Source: Aureimonas flava (GTDB lineage Bacteria; Pseudomonadota; Alphaproteobacteria; Rhizobiales; Rhizobiaceae). Taken from it: DNA of 64,000 nucleotides. Shown here piece after piece: positions 20,256-29,479 of this stretch (the first letter of the stretch is position 1; the number at the start of each line of letters is the position of its first letter). The notes below the pieces were generated by a model. That model did not search any database. It was not told where the DNA came from and saw only the letters and a program-made list of their open reading frames with translations. The position numbers and the translations under genes were made by a program. Location: positions 62,001 through 126,000 of the forward strand of contig NZ_QYRN01000005.1 of the NCBI RefSeq assembly GCF_003583935.1, read 5' to 3'.

Positions 20256-21692
20256 TCAGGCCGCCGGCGCCGAGAGCGGCAGCGCGAGCCGCGCCTCCAG
20301 CCCGCCCTCCGGCGCGCGGCCGAGCGCGAGGCTGCCGCCGTAGAGCCCCGCGATCTCGGCGGTGATGGGCAGGCCGAAACCGTGGCCGGGCCGCGTCTCG
20401 TCGAGGCGGCGGCCGGGCTGGACCACGGCGTCGATCTCCGTCTCGGAAAGCCCCGGCCCGTCGTCGGCGATGCGTGCCACGGCCTGCGTGCCGTGCTGCG
20501 TGGTTTCGAGCACCACGCGGGCGCGGGCGTGGCGGCAGGCGTTGTCGAGGAGGTTGCCCAGCATCTCGTCGAGGTCCTCCCGGTCCACGGCGACGAAGAG
20601 GCCCGGCGCCAGCGCGGTTTCGAGGCGAACGCGGGGGTCAAACTTGGCGAGCGTCGCCGCCAGGTCCTCGCCGTGGCGGGCAAGGTCCGTGCGCTGGCGC
20701 ACCGGCCCGCCGAGCGCGGCCGTGCGCGCGCGGCGCAGGTGGTGGCGCACCCGCCGGTCCATCAGCGCCGCGAGATCCAGGAGGCGGGCGCGGGTCTCGG
20801 GCTCGGGCAGGCGCTCGGCGGCGGCCGAAAGGGTGGCGAGCGGCGTCTTCAGGCCGTGCGCGAGGTTGGCGACATGCAGGCGGGACTGGCGCAGGTTGGC
20901 GGCATCCTGCTCGATCAGGGCGTTGAGCTCGCGCTGGAGCGGCTCGAGCTCGGCCGGGTATCGCCCCTCCACCGTCTCGCGCTCGCCCGAGCGCACGCGG
21001 GCGAGCGCCGTGCGCAGGGCGTCGAGCGGCTTCAGGCCGAAGCGCACCTGCGCGAAGATGGCGGCGACGAGCAGCGCGCCGAGGCCGGTCAGCGTGGCCG
21101 CCACCTGGAGCGTGACGTCGCGCAAGGGGCCGTCGATCGTCCCACGCGGGGCGGCCGCCAGGATGCGCGCCTCGCGTCCGCCGGGCAGGTCGACCTCCTG
21201 CTCGCGCAGCACCAGCGCCTCGCCGTCGGGGCCGAGGCCCGTGAGGAGCCGGTTCGGGCCGCCGCCGAGCCTCGGCGCGTCCTCGCGCAGGTCGAGCGCG
21301 CGCCCGCGCAGCGAACGCGAACGGGCGAGGATCCGGTCCTCCAGCTCGACCTGCCAGAACCAGTCGCCGCGCGGCCGGTCGAAGGGCGCGCCGTCGACCT
21401 CCGCCAGAGCGCGCGCCAGCGCCGGGGCCGGCGGCTCGGGCGGGCGTCGCCCGCGCCCCGGCCCCTCGCGCGGCGGGGCGTCGGGGGGCGGGGGGCTCAG
21501 CAGGGCGGCCTGGAGCGCGGCGATCTGCAGGTCGAGCCGGCCCGCCACCTCGCCGCGCACGAACCGCTCCAGCACGGTGCCGATCAGCAGCCCGGTGAGC
21601 AGCACGGCGGCCAGCACGAACAGCGCGGCCGAGAGCGTCAGCCGCGCCCGCAGCGACAGGTCGCGAAGGGATCGCGGGGGGCGAAGACTCAT
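20256..21692 (-). CDS. Two-component sensor histidine kinase
   Basis: 478-residue membrane kinase. TM1 is at about 17-39. A periplasmic sensor part contains a Pro/Arg-rich stretch (PPPPDAPPREGPGRGRRPP). TM2 is VAATLTGLGALLVAAIFA, followed by a HAMP-like linker. The phosphoacceptor His is in VANLAHGLKTPLATLS (about residue 278), and the ATPase has the N box (NLLDNACRHA), G1 (DDGPGL) and G2 (GHGFGLPI). The layout resembles PhoQ/QseC. The ATG at 21692 overlaps the response-regulator stop (ATGA). The signal sensed cannot be read. Confidence 0.9.
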   Translation of the reverse strand: MSLRPPRSLRDLSLRARLTLSAALFVLAAVLLTGLLIGTVLERFVRGEVAGRLDLQIAALQAALLSPPPPDAPPREGPGRGRRPPEPPAPALARALAEVDGAPFDRPRGDWFWQVELEDRILARSRSLRGRALDLREDAPRLGGGPNRLLTGLGPDGEALVLREQEVDLPGGREARILAAAPRGTIDGPLRDVTLQVAATLTGLGALLVAAIFAQVRFGLKPLDALRTALARVRSGERETVEGRYPAELEPLQRELNALIEQDAANLRQSRLHVANLAHGLKTPLATLSAAAERLPEPETRARLLDLAALMDRRVRHHLRRARTAALGGPVRQRTDLARHGEDLAATLAKFDPRVRLETALAPGLFVAVDREDLDEMLGNLLDNACRHARARVVLETTQHGTQAVARIADDGPGLSETEIDAVVQPGRRLDETRPGHGFGLPITAEIAGLYGGSLALGRAPEGGLEARLALPLSAPAA

Positions 21693-22363
21693 CCGGCCGC
21701 CGCCTCGCCGGCAGTGAGCCGGTAGCCGAGGCCGCGCACGGTCTCGATCATGGCGTGGCCGATCTTGCGGCGCAGGCGGGCGATGATGACCTCGACGGAG
21801 TTCGAATCGACCTCCGCGTCTCCCTCGTAGACGCGCTCGATCAGGTCGGCGCGCGGCACCACGATCTCCTTGCGCAGCATCAGGCAGGACAGGACGCGCC
21901 ATTCCAGCGCGGTGAGCTTCAGCGGCAGGCCGTCGCGCTCGAACGTGCCGACCTGCGCGTCGAACACCAGGGAACCGCAGGCGAGGCGCGCGTCGGCATG
22001 GCCGCGCGCGCGGCGCACCAGCGCGCGCAGGCGCATCACCAGTTCCTCCACCCGGAAGGGCTTCACCAGATAGTCGTCGGCGCCGGCCTTGAAGCCCTGC
22101 ACCTTGTCGCTCCACCCGTCGCGGGCGGTGAGGATGAGGACCGGCAGGTCGCGCTTGGCTTCGCGCCAGCCGCGCAGCACCTCGATGCCGCCGAGGCCCG
22201 GCAGGCCGAGGTCGAGCACCGCCGCGTCGAACAGTTCGGTGTCGCCCAGATGCAAGCCGTCGACGCCGTTGTCGGCGTGGTCCACGGCGAAGTTCTCGGC
22301 CCGCAGCGCCGCCGCGATCTCGCTCGCCAGGCCTGTGTCGTCCTCGACCAGAAGCACGCGCAT
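21689..22363 (-). CDS. OmpR/PhoP-family response regulator
   Basis: 224 residues: a receiver with Asp8, Asp9, phospho-acceptor Asp51 (VLDLGLPG), Thr79 and Lys101, then a winged-helix DNA-binding domain ending in SVEVIIARLRRKIGHAMIETVRGLGYRL. It is the PhoP/QseB type. It starts at ATG 22363. The divergent gene at 22504 and the repeated CTGAAC half-sites between them suggest that it controls its own promoter and that gene. Confidence 0.93.
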   Translation of the reverse strand: MRVLLVEDDTGLASEIAAALRAENFAVDHADNGVDGLHLGDTELFDAAVLDLGLPGLGGIEVLRGWREAKRDLPVLILTARDGWSDKVQGFKAGADDYLVKPFRVEELVMRLRALVRRARGHADARLACGSLVFDAQVGTFERDGLPLKLTALEWRVLSCLMLRKEIVVPRADLIERVYEGDAEVDSNSVEVIIARLRRKIGHAMIETVRGLGYRLTAGEAAAG

Positions 22364-22412
22364 GAGAGGTCTCGTGTCCTTGGAACCGCCGGGCCCGCAC
22401 TAGTCGGGCCGC

Positions 22413-22442
22413 CTGAACGGAACCTGAACCGCGCGGTTCAGG
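22413..22442. promoter_or_regulatory. Probable operator of the OmpR-type regulator
   Basis: Two direct CTGAAC half-sites (22413-22418 and 22424-22429) are spaced by five bases, the 11-bp periodicity of OmpR/PhoP-family boxes. An inverted GTTCAG follows at 22436-22441, so 22423-22442 is also a perfect 20-bp palindrome. The site lies between the divergent regulator gene and the OB/PepSY gene. Confidence 0.55.
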
Positions 22443-22503
22443 AGGGGTTTCGATGCGACGGGTAGAAGGGGCGTCATCCGCAACCGACAAGGACCTGTCG
22501 ATC

Positions 22504-23391
22504 ATGACAACCCATTCTTCCCGTTCCCTCAAGCGTCGCCTCGGCATCGCCGCGCTCGTCCTGCCGCTTCTGGCCGGCTCGACCCTGGCCTTCGCGCAAG
22601 GCGCCCCGGCCGGCGCCCCGGCTGGTGCACCGCCGGCGCCGCGCTCGGCCACCGTGGGCGAGCTGCGCGACATGAACGACCTGCGCCTCGAGGGGAAGGT
22701 CGCCGAGGTGTTCGGCAACCGCTTCGTGCTGGAGGACGCGACCGGCCGCGCGCTCGTGGAGCTCGGCCCCCGCGGCGCGCGCGGCGACCTCGTCAAGGTC
22801 GGCGACACCGTCTCGGTGGACGGCCGCTTCGAGCGCGGCCAGGTCGACGCCCGTTCGATCAGCGTCGGCGGCGGCGAGCGCGTCGCCCTGGAGCGTCCGC
22901 GCCCCGAGCGCGACGGGCCGCGTGGACCCGGGCGGGGTCCTGGCCGTGACGGTCCTCGCCATGGTCCGCGCGGCGAGGACGGCCCGCCGCCGCCGCCGCC
23001 GCACGAGGAGCGCGCCGGACGCGGCTGGTTCGGCGGCGGCGTGGACGAGGCGGCGGCCACCAAGGCGCTGACCGACGCCGGCTACACCGAGGTGACGCTG
23101 ACCGACACCAAGCGCCACCATGCCGAGTTCACCGCCAAGGACGCGGACGGCCGGATGTGGGAGATCAAGGTGGACGACGACAACCGGATCGACGAGCGCG
23201 AGCCCTATGCCGCGCCGCTCGGCGAGGACGCCGCCCGCGCCGCGATCGAACGCCTCGGCTACACCTATGGCGGCGACTACGAGGTGATGAAGGACCATGT
23301 CGAGGCCGACGCCAAGGACGCCTCGGGCCGCGACATGCGCATCGAGCTGAACGCCGACGGCTCGCTCCGCAAGGAGCGCTTCGAGGGCTGA
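22504..23391 (+). CDS. Periplasmic OB-fold (YgiW-like) plus PepSY-like protein
   Basis: 295 residues. A signal peptide (cleavage near AFAQ-GA) leads to an OB-fold domain like the YgiW/NirD stress-tolerance family (TVGELRDMNDLRLEGKVAEVFGNRFVLEDATG). A Pro/Arg/Gly-rich linker follows, with a run of six prolines. Then come two PepSY-type repeats (EAAATKALTDAGYTEVTL and DAARAAIERLGYTYGGDYEV). ATG 22504 is chosen. An ATG at 22453 has a strong AGGAGG, but that sequence is part of the operator palindrome and would leave no room for a promoter. In E. coli ygiW sits beside qseBC, so regulation by the adjacent two-component system is likely. Confidence 0.78.
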   Translation: MTTHSSRSLKRRLGIAALVLPLLAGSTLAFAQGAPAGAPAGAPPAPRSATVGELRDMNDLRLEGKVAEVFGNRFVLEDATGRALVELGPRGARGDLVKVGDTVSVDGRFERGQVDARSISVGGGERVALERPRPERDGPRGPGRGPGRDGPRHGPRGEDGPPPPPPHEERAGRGWFGGGVDEAAATKALTDAGYTEVTLTDTKRHHAEFTAKDADGRMWEIKVDDDNRIDEREPYAAPLGEDAARAAIERLGYTYGGDYEVMKDHVEADAKDASGRDMRIELNADGSLRKERFEG

Positions 23392-23416
23392 ACGGCGCGC
23401 CGGACGAGACGGGAAG

Positions 23417-23444
23417 GGGGCGGCGCGTCGGCGCCGCCCCTTTT
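23417..23444 (+). terminator. Intrinsic terminator
   Basis: GGGGCGGCGC-GTCG-GCGCCGCCCC, a perfect 10-bp stem followed by TTTT, 25 bases after the OB/PepSY gene stop. Confidence 0.75.
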
Positions 23445-23481
23445 CGCGCCGGGCGGTCCCCGAGCGTCCGCGCCCCGTTGC

Positions 23482-23510
23482 TTGCGGCGCGGGCGCGTGG
23501 CGACTATCTG
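23482..23510 (+). promoter_or_regulatory. nfuA promoter
   Basis: TTGCGG (23482-23487), 17 bases, TATCTG (23505-23510), followed by a leader of about 33 bases. Confidence 0.5.
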
Positions 23511-23550
23511 GAACGGAAAGAATTTTCCGCCGCTGAACCGAGGCGCGCCC

Positions 23551-24132
23551 ATGTTCATCCAGACCGAATCGACCCCCAATCCCCAGACCCTGAAGTTCCT
23601 GCCGGGGCGTGTGGTCCTGGAAAACGGCACCGCCGAGTTCCTGGACCCCGCCGACGCCGCCGCCCGCTCGCGGCTCGCCGCCAAGCTCATGGGCATCGAC
23701 GGCGTGCGCAGCGTGTTCTTCGGCTACGACTTCGTCACCGTCACCAAGGACGACACCGGCTGGCAGCATCTGAAGCCCGCGATCCTCGCCGGGCTGATGG
23801 AGCATTTCCTGTCGGGCGAGCCGGTGATGGCGGCGGGGGCCGGCGGCACCGCGCCGCCCGACGATTCGGGCGAGGAGTTCTTCGAGGCGGGCGACGAGGA
23901 GGTGGTCTCGACCATCAAGGAACTGCTCGAGACGCGCGTGCGCCCGGCGGTCGCCCAGGATGGCGGCGACATCACCTTCCGCGGCTTCCGCGACGGCGTG
24001 GTGTTCCTCAACATGCGCGGCTCCTGCGCCGGCTGCCCGTCCTCCACCGCCACGCTGAAGCACGGCATCGAGAACCTCCTGCGCCACTTCGTGCCGGAGG
24101 TCGAGGCCGTGGAGGCGATGGAAGCGGCCTGA
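23551..24132 (+). CDS. nfuA: NfuA-type iron-sulfur carrier (NifU family)
   Basis: 193 residues. The N-terminal Nfu_N domain (MFIQTESTPNPQTLKFLPG) is joined by a short acidic linker to the C-terminal NifU-like domain with the cluster-binding C-x2-C (GSCAGCPSS). It carries Fe-S clusters to target apoproteins. The start at ATG 23551 gives the exact conserved N-terminus. A following 17-base gap leads to tsaB, probably in the same transcript. Confidence 0.94.
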   Translation: MFIQTESTPNPQTLKFLPGRVVLENGTAEFLDPADAAARSRLAAKLMGIDGVRSVFFGYDFVTVTKDDTGWQHLKPAILAGLMEHFLSGEPVMAAGAGGTAPPDDSGEEFFEAGDEEVVSTIKELLETRVRPAVAQDGGDITFRGFRDGVVFLNMRGSCAGCPSSTATLKHGIENLLRHFVPEVEAVEAMEAA

Positions 24133-24149
24133 CCCGGCGGGCATCGGAC

Positions 24150-24854
24150 ATGGCGGGCGGCCTTCTCCTGGCGATCGACACGGCGGGCGAGCGATGCTCG
24201 GCGGCGGTGCTGCGCCTTGCCGACGGCGCCATCCTCGCGGCCGTGGATCCGGTGGTCGGACGCGGCCACGCCGAGGTGCTGATGGACACGGTGGCCGAGG
24301 CGCTGGAGACGGCCGGCGCGGGCTGGGGCGAGATCGTCCGGCTCGGGGTCGGCATCGGCCCCGGTTCGTTCACCGGCATCCGCGTCGCCGTGGCGGCCGC
24401 TCGCGGGTTCGAGCTGTCGCTCGGCGTCGCCAGCGTCGGCGTCACCACCTTGGAGGCTCAGGCCGAGCCGTTCTGGGCCGAGGCACCGGTGCTGGCCGTG
24501 CACGACGCGCGGCGCGGCGAGGTCTATGCCGCCCTGTTCGATCGGGGCGGCGCTCCGCTGTCCGAGCCCGAGGCCCTGGTGCCCGGGGCGCTCGCCGCGC
24601 TGGCGCGGCGCGCCTCGGCGCCGGTCCGGCTCGTCGGCTCCGGGTCCGGCATCGCGGCCGAGGCGCTTGGGCTGGATGCCGCCCGCATCGACGATACCGA
24701 AGGCAGCGCGCCGATCCGCTCGCTGGCGCGCATCGCCGCCCGCCGCGCCGTCGCCGCGCCGCCGCTTCCGCTCTATCTGAGGGGGGCGGACGCGAAGGCG
24801 CAGGCGCCGTCCGGCCTTCGCGCGGCGCCTTGGACAGGCACCGTTAATCCTTGA
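24150..24854 (+). CDS. tsaB: TsaB, tRNA threonylcarbamoyladenosine factor
   Basis: 234-residue ASKHA-fold protein that pairs with TsaD for t6A37 modification of ANN-decoding tRNAs. It has LLLAIDTAGERCSAAVLR at the N-terminus, the family motif GIGPGSFTGIRVAVAAARGFE, and DARRGEVYAALF. ATG 24150 is the start. It precedes rimI, the usual tsaB-rimI pairing. TsaD, TsaC and TsaE are not in this window. Confidence 0.93.
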   Translation: MAGGLLLAIDTAGERCSAAVLRLADGAILAAVDPVVGRGHAEVLMDTVAEALETAGAGWGEIVRLGVGIGPGSFTGIRVAVAAARGFELSLGVASVGVTTLEAQAEPFWAEAPVLAVHDARRGEVYAALFDRGGAPLSEPEALVPGALAALARRASAPVRLVGSGSGIAAEALGLDAARIDDTEGSAPIRSLARIAARRAVAAPPLPLYLRGADAKAQAPSGLRAAPWTGTVNP

Positions 24855-24916
24855 GGCTGATAGTCGCGGACGGCCGGCGGTTCCGGTCCGGTCGCGATCC
24901 GCGGGAGGAGGAGGGC

Positions 24917-25441
24917 ATGTACTGGTATCTGCCGTGGGCCTGGACGCTGTCCTTCTGGGAGGGCCTCGTCGCGCCGGCCGACCATGTCGCCGAGCCCTTG
25001 GGGCCGGACGACGTGGAATGGGCCGCCGCGCTCCATAGCCAGGCCTTCTCGCAGCCCTGGTCGGGCGACGAGTTCGCCGCGCTCCTGTCGCAGGCGGGCA
25101 CCTTCGGCTACGTGGTGCGCCGGACCGGGCAGGTCCGCCCCGTGGGCGTGGTGCTGGCACGCCTCGCCGCCGACGAGGCGGAGATCCTGACGATCGTCGT
25201 CGACAGGGTGGCTCGCGGCAAGGGCTTCGGCCGCCTCCTGATGGACAACGTGCTCCAGCATCTCCACGCCGAACGCGCCGCCTCGCTGTTCCTGGAGGTC
25301 GAGGAGACCAACGCGCCGGCCCTGCGGCTCTATCGCCACCTGCGCTTCGAGGAGGTGGGGCGGCGCCCGGCCTACTACGTCGGTCCCGACGGCCAGCGCC
25401 AGAACGCCCTCGTCCTGAAGCGGACCCTTGGCCCTCGCTGA
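24917..25441 (+). CDS. rimI: RimI-type ribosomal protein N-acetyltransferase
   Basis: 174-residue GNAT enzyme, the RimI that acetylates the N-terminus of ribosomal protein S18 in E. coli. The acetyl-CoA loop is VDRVARGKGFGRLLMD (the R/Q-x2-G-x-G/A motif), and the C-terminal part is LEVEETNAPALRLYRHLRFEEVGRRPAYY. The start at ATG 24917 has a strong GGAGGAGG. The aromatic N-terminus (MYWYLPWAW) is longer than in E. coli. It overlaps the next acyltransferase gene by 14 bases. Confidence 0.88.
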   Translation: MYWYLPWAWTLSFWEGLVAPADHVAEPLGPDDVEWAAALHSQAFSQPWSGDEFAALLSQAGTFGYVVRRTGQVRPVGVVLARLAADEAEILTIVVDRVARGKGFGRLLMDNVLQHLHAERAASLFLEVEETNAPALRLYRHLRFEEVGRRPAYYVGPDGQRQNALVLKRTLGPR

Positions 25442-26285
25442 GGGCGCGGACGACGCGGCGCGGCGCGCGCAGCCGGGCGGCGCCGATCCGGTGGCGCGGC
25501 TGCGTCTGGCGGCCGTCGCGGCCGTGCTGGCGCTGATGACGCTGGTTCTGGCGCCCTTGCAACTCGTCGCGATCCGCTTCGGCTGGCGGCTCGCCGCATG
25601 GCTGCCCTTCCTGTGGCAGCGCGTGGCCGTGCGCGTCGCGGGCCTCAGGGTACACCTGCGCGGCGCCCCCGCCACCGGTCGGCCGCTGCTCCTCGTGTCC
25701 AACCACCAGTCCTGGGCCGACATCATGGCGCTGGGCTCGGTGATGCCGCTCTCCTTCATCGCCAAGTCCGACGTCGAGGGCTGGCCGGTCTTCGGCCTCC
25801 TGGCGCGGCTGCAGCGCACCGTGTTCGTGGAGCGCAACGCGCGCGGGCGTACGGGCGCACAGGCCGATTCCATCGCCGCGCGGCTCGGCGCGGGCGACGC
25901 GATGGTGCTGTTCGCCGAAGGCACGACCTCGGACGGCAACGGCGTCTTGCCGTTCAAGACGGCGCTGTTCGGCGCCGCGCAGGCCGCGCTGCGGGCCTCG
26001 CGCGCGCAGGCGGTGCTCGTGCAGCCGGTCTCCATCGCCTATGTCGGCGCCAACGGCATGGTGCTCGGCCGCTTCGGGCGCCCGCTCGCCGCCTGGCCCG
26101 GCGACGTCGCGCTGATGCCGCACCTCAGCGCCTTTCTGCGCGAGGGGGCGGTGGACGTCGAGATCTCGTTCGGCGCGCCGATCCGGTTCGAACCGGGCAG
26201 CGACCGCAAGGCAATGGCGCGCGCCTGCGAGGTCGAGGTGCGCCGGATGCTGCGCGCCAGCCTCGGCTTTCCCGGCGACGGCTGA
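25428..26285 (+). CDS. olsA: PlsC-family acyltransferase, probable OlsA
   Basis: 285-residue membrane acyltransferase. After one or two N-terminal hydrophobic helices (about 25-60) come the HX4D motif (SNHQSWAD), the substrate-binding VERNARGR and the EGT motif ([10 protein letters not shown]). It could be the lysophosphatidate acyltransferase PlsC. However, in Sinorhizobium the O-acyltransferase OlsA that completes ornithine lipid belongs to this family and lies in this same syntenic stretch, and olsB is in the window, so OlsA is favoured. It starts at TTG 25428, overlapping rimI. Confidence 0.75.
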   Translation: MALAEGADDAARRAQPGGADPVARLRLAAVAAVLALMTLVLAPLQLVAIRFGWRLAAWLPFLWQRVAVRVAGLRVHLRGAPATGRPLLLVSNHQSWADIMALGSVMPLSFIAKSDVEGWPVFGLLARLQRTVFVERNARGRTGAQADSIAARLGAGDAMVLFAEGTTSDGNGVLPFKTALFGAAQAALRASRAQAVLVQPVSIAYVGANGMVLGRFGRPLAAWPGDVALMPHLSAFLREGAVDVEISFGAPIRFEPGSDRKAMARACEVEVRRMLRASLGFPGDG

Positions 26286-26318
26286 GCGTTCCGGGCGGGC
26301 GTTGCGCGAAAACGTCGC

Positions 26319-26347
26319 TTGCGTCCGGGGGGCTGCCGGTCGATATA
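26319..26347 (+). promoter_or_regulatory. Promoter of the miaB-phoH-ybeY-corC series
   Basis: TTGCGT (26319-26324), 17 bases, GATATA (26342-26347). The predicted leader before the miaB ATG is about 106 bases and GC-rich, with no recognised structure. Confidence 0.6.
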
Positions 26348-26460
26348 GGAGGGAGAAGGGCCGGGCCGGCGGCGGTTGCGCGGCGGTGCGGCGAAGTCGA
26401 GGACTTGCGCATGGGGTCCGTCCGGCCGTCAGGAGACGGGGCGGAGCCCGCAAAGGACGC

Positions 26461-27894
26461 ATGGACACACCGTACGAACGAACGCGGGGCGAACGCAAGG
26501 TCTTCATCAAGACCTATGGCTGCCAGATGAACGTCTACGACTCGCAGCGGATGGGCGACGCGCTGGAGCGTGACGGCTATGTGCAGACCGAGGCGATCGA
26601 GGACGCCGATCTCGTGCTCCTCAACACCTGCCACATCCGCGAGAAAGCCGCCGAGAAGATCTATTCCGAGCTCGGACGCATCCGCGTGCTTAAGAGCGAG
26701 CGCGCGGCCGAGGGGCGGGACCTGCGCGTCGGCGTGACCGGCTGCGTGGCGCAGGCCGAGGGCGCCGAGATCATCGAGCGCGCGCCGGTGGTGGACCTCG
26801 TGGTCGGCCCGCAGACCTACCATCGCCTGCCCGAGGCGCTGGCCCGCGTCGCCCGGGGCGAGCGCGTGGTGGAGACGGACTACGCCGTCGAGGACAAGTT
26901 CGACCACCTGCCGAAGTCCGGCCGCGCCGCGATCGCCAGGCGGGGCGTGACCGCCTTCCTCACCGTGCAGGAGGGTTGCGACAAGTTCTGCACCTTCTGC
27001 GTCGTGCCCTACACGCGAGGCTCCGAGGTCTCCCGTCCGTTCGCCGCGGTGATGGACGAGGCGCGCCGCCTCGCCGAGGCCGGCGTGCGCGAGGTGACGC
27101 TGCTCGGGCAGAACGTCAACGCCTGGGCGGGCACCGACGCCGCCGGCCGGCCGATCGGCCTCGGCGGGCTCCTGCGCGCGCTGGCCGACGTGCCGGGCCT
27201 GGCGCGCCTGCGCTACACGACATCCCATCCGCGCGACATGGACGACGACCTGATCGACGCCCATCGCACCTTGCGCGCCCTGATGCCCTACCTGCACCTG
27301 CCCGTGCAGTCGGGCTCGGACGCGATCCTCAAGGCGATGAACCGGCGACATAAGGCGGCGGACTATCTCGCGCTTCTCGACCGCATCCGCGAGGCGCGCC
27401 CCGACATCGCGCTGTCGGGCGACTTCATCGTCGGCTTTCCCGGCGAGACCGACGCCGACTTCGAGGCGACGCTCGATCTCGTGCGCGCCGTGCGCTACGC
27501 GGCGGCCTACACGTTCAAGTATTCGCCGCGTCCCGGCACGCCGGGCGCCGCGATGGACGGCCACGTGCCGGAAGACGTCAAGACCGAGCGTCTCGACCGT
27601 CTCCAGGCGCTGATCCGCGAGCAGCAGGTCGCCTTCCAGGATTCCTTCGTCGGGCGCGACACCGAGGTTCTGATCGAGAAGCCGGGGCGCCATCCCGGCC
27701 AGATGATCGGCCGCTCGCCCTTCCTCCTGCCCGTGGTGGTGCCCGCCTCGGCGGGCGCGGTGGGCGACATCGTCACCGTGCGCGTCGCCGACACCCGCCC
27801 CAATTCCCTGATGGCCGCCGGCGCCGAGCCGGTTCTTTCGGCCCCGATGCTTGCCGCCGGCGGCGCGGAGCCCGAGTTGAGGAAGATCGCATGA
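26461..27894 (+). CDS. miaB: MiaB, tRNA-2-methylthio-N6-isopentenyladenosine synthase
   Basis: 477-residue radical-SAM methylthiotransferase that thiomethylates A37 of UNN-decoding tRNAs. The N-terminal UPF0004 domain supplies three cluster cysteines ([21 protein letters not shown]). The radical SAM C-x3-C-x2-C is [11 protein letters not shown]-terminal TRAM domain follows ([21 protein letters not shown]). It starts at ATG 26461 behind AAAGGA. Its stop overlaps the phoH start by four bases. Confidence 0.96.
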   Translation: MDTPYERTRGERKVFIKTYGCQMNVYDSQRMGDALERDGYVQTEAIEDADLVLLNTCHIREKAAEKIYSELGRIRVLKSERAAEGRDLRVGVTGCVAQAEGAEIIERAPVVDLVVGPQTYHRLPEALARVARGERVVETDYAVEDKFDHLPKSGRAAIARRGVTAFLTVQEGCDKFCTFCVVPYTRGSEVSRPFAAVMDEARRLAEAGVREVTLLGQNVNAWAGTDAAGRPIGLGGLLRALADVPGLARLRYTTSHPRDMDDDLIDAHRTLRALMPYLHLPVQSGSDAILKAMNRRHKAADYLALLDRIREARPDIALSGDFIVGFPGETDADFEATLDLVRAVRYAAAYTFKYSPRPGTPGAAMDGHVPEDVKTERLDRLQALIREQQVAFQDSFVGRDTEVLIEKPGRHPGQMIGRSPFLLPVVVPASAGAVGDIVTVRVADTRPNSLMAAGAEPVLSAPMLAAGGAEPELRKIA

Positions 27895-28925
27895 AGGCAG
27901 CGCGCGGCATGCTTCCGGCCTCCGGCGCCTCGGACATGGCCCATATCGTGCTGACCTTCGACGACAACCGGCTGGCGAGCGCCCTGTTCGGGCAGTTCGA
28001 CGAGCATCTGGCGATGATCGAGCAGAAGCTGTCGGTGGACGCGCGGGCACGGGGCAACAAGGTGGAGCTGCGGGGCGACCCGGTGGCCGCCGAGCAGGCG
28101 CGGCGCGCGCTGGACATCCTCTATGCCCGGCTCCAGTCCGGCCACGAGCTGCAGGTCTCGGACGTCGAGGGCGCGATCCGCATGGCGGTGGCGCAGGACG
28201 ACCAGCTCGTGCTGCCGACCCTGGAGAAGAAGGGCCGTCTGGCGCTCGCCCAGATCTCCACCCGCAAGAAGACGATCTACGCCCGCACGCCGACGCAGGA
28301 CGCCTACATGCGCGCCATGGAGCGCGCCGAGCTGGTGTTCGGCATCGGCCCGGCCGGCACGGGCAAGACCTATCTGGCCGTCGCCCACGCCGCCCAGCTC
28401 CTGGAGCGCGGCCAGGTCGAGCGCATCATCCTGTCGCGCCCGGCCGTGGAGGCCGGCGAGCGCCTCGGCTTCCTGCCGGGCGACATGAAGGACAAGGTCG
28501 ATCCCTACCTGCGCCCGCTCTACGACGCGCTCTACGACATGATGCCGGCCGAGAAGGTGGAGCGCGCCATCGCGGCCGGCGCCATCGAGATCGCGCCGCT
28601 GGCCTTCATGCGCGGGCGAACGCTCGCCAACGCGGCGGTGATCCTCGACGAGGCGCAGAACACCACCTCGATGCAGATGAAGATGTTCCTGACGCGCCTG
28701 GGCGAGAACGCCCGCATGGTGGTGACGGGCGACCCGTCGCAGATCGACCTGCCCACCGGCGTGAAGTCGGGCCTCGTGGAGGCGCTGCGGGTGCTGGAGG
28801 GCGTGTCGAGCATCGTCTCGGTGCGCTTCGAGGCGAAGGACGTCGTGCGCCACCGCTTGGTGCAGGCGATCGTGGAGGCCTACGAGGCCGACGCGACCGA
28901 CGCCCGCGCCAAGACCGCGCCATGA
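27891..28925 (+). CDS. PhoH-like ATPase (YbeZ)
   Basis: 344-residue P-loop protein of the PhoH/YbeZ family. Walker A is [11 protein letters not shown] and Walker B is VILDEAQNT, with a preceding KH-like region ([16 protein letters not shown]). YbeZ proteins interact with YbeY in rRNA maturation in other bacteria. The direct order phoH-ybeY, with a four-base overlap on both sides, supports that here. Full length. Confidence 0.93.
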   Translation: MKAARGMLPASGASDMAHIVLTFDDNRLASALFGQFDEHLAMIEQKLSVDARARGNKVELRGDPVAAEQARRALDILYARLQSGHELQVSDVEGAIRMAVAQDDQLVLPTLEKKGRLALAQISTRKKTIYARTPTQDAYMRAMERAELVFGIGPAGTGKTYLAVAHAAQLLERGQVERIILSRPAVEAGERLGFLPGDMKDKVDPYLRPLYDALYDMMPAEKVERAIAAGAIEIAPLAFMRGRTLANAAVILDEAQNTTSMQMKMFLTRLGENARMVVTGDPSQIDLPTGVKSGLVEALRVLEGVSSIVSVRFEAKDVVRHRLVQAIVEAYEADATDARAKTAP

Positions 28926-29479
28926 GCGAGGGGCGATCTCCCGGCGCGGCCCGCACGGGGCCGCGCATCCTCCTGTCAGTGGAGGACGATGGCTGGGCGG
29001 CGCTGCTGTCGCGCCCGGCCGAGGACATGGTCCGCGAGGCGGTCTTCGCCGCGGCGGGCGGGGCGGGCCTCGCGCCCGACGTCGAGACCGAGGTCTCCGT
29101 CACCCTGTCGGACGACGAGGACGTGCGCGCCCTGAACGCCGAATGGCGCGGCAAGGACAAGCCCACCAACATCCTCTCCTTTCCCATGATGCCGCTGCAG
29201 CCGGGCGACCGGCCGGGACCGATGCTCGGCGACCTGATCCTCGCGCGGCAGACGCTCGCCCGCGAGGCGGCGGACGAGGGCAAGGCGCCCGACGACCATT
29301 TCCGTCATCTCCTGGTGCACGGCGTCCTGCATCTTCTGGGCCACGACCACGAGACCGACCGCGACGCCGAGGCCATGGAGGCGCTCGAGATCGGGATCCT
29401 CGCCGGGCTCGGCATCGCGGACCCCTATGCCGACGCGCCCGACGCGCCGGAACGCCATTCTGGAAGGGACCCTTGGTGA
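28922..29479 (+). CDS. ybeY: YbeY, endoribonuclease / rRNA maturation factor
   Basis: 185-residue zinc metalloprotein needed for 16S rRNA 3'-end maturation and ribosome quality control. The zinc motif H-x3-H-x5-H is His133, His137 and His143 (HGVLHLLGHDH). The upstream segment KPTNILSFPM, containing the conserved basic and Ser residues, is intact. It starts at ATG 28922 inside the phoH stop and overlaps the CorC-like gene start (GTGA). Confidence 0.95.
   Translation: MSEGRSPGAARTGPRILLSVEDDGWAALLSRPAEDMVREAVFAAAGGAGLAPDVETEVSVTLSDDEDVRALNAEWRGKDKPTNILSFPMMPLQPGDRPGPMLGDLILARQTLAREAADEGKAPDDHFRHLLVHGVLHLLGHDHETDRDAEAMEALEIGILAGLGIADPYADAPDAPERHSGRDPW

Noticed and set aside
22453-22503. Upstream ATG for the OB/PepSY gene with a strong AGGAGG
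   Set aside because: The AGGAGG is part of the operator palindrome; starting here leaves no space for a promoter, and the signal peptide begins properly at 22504.
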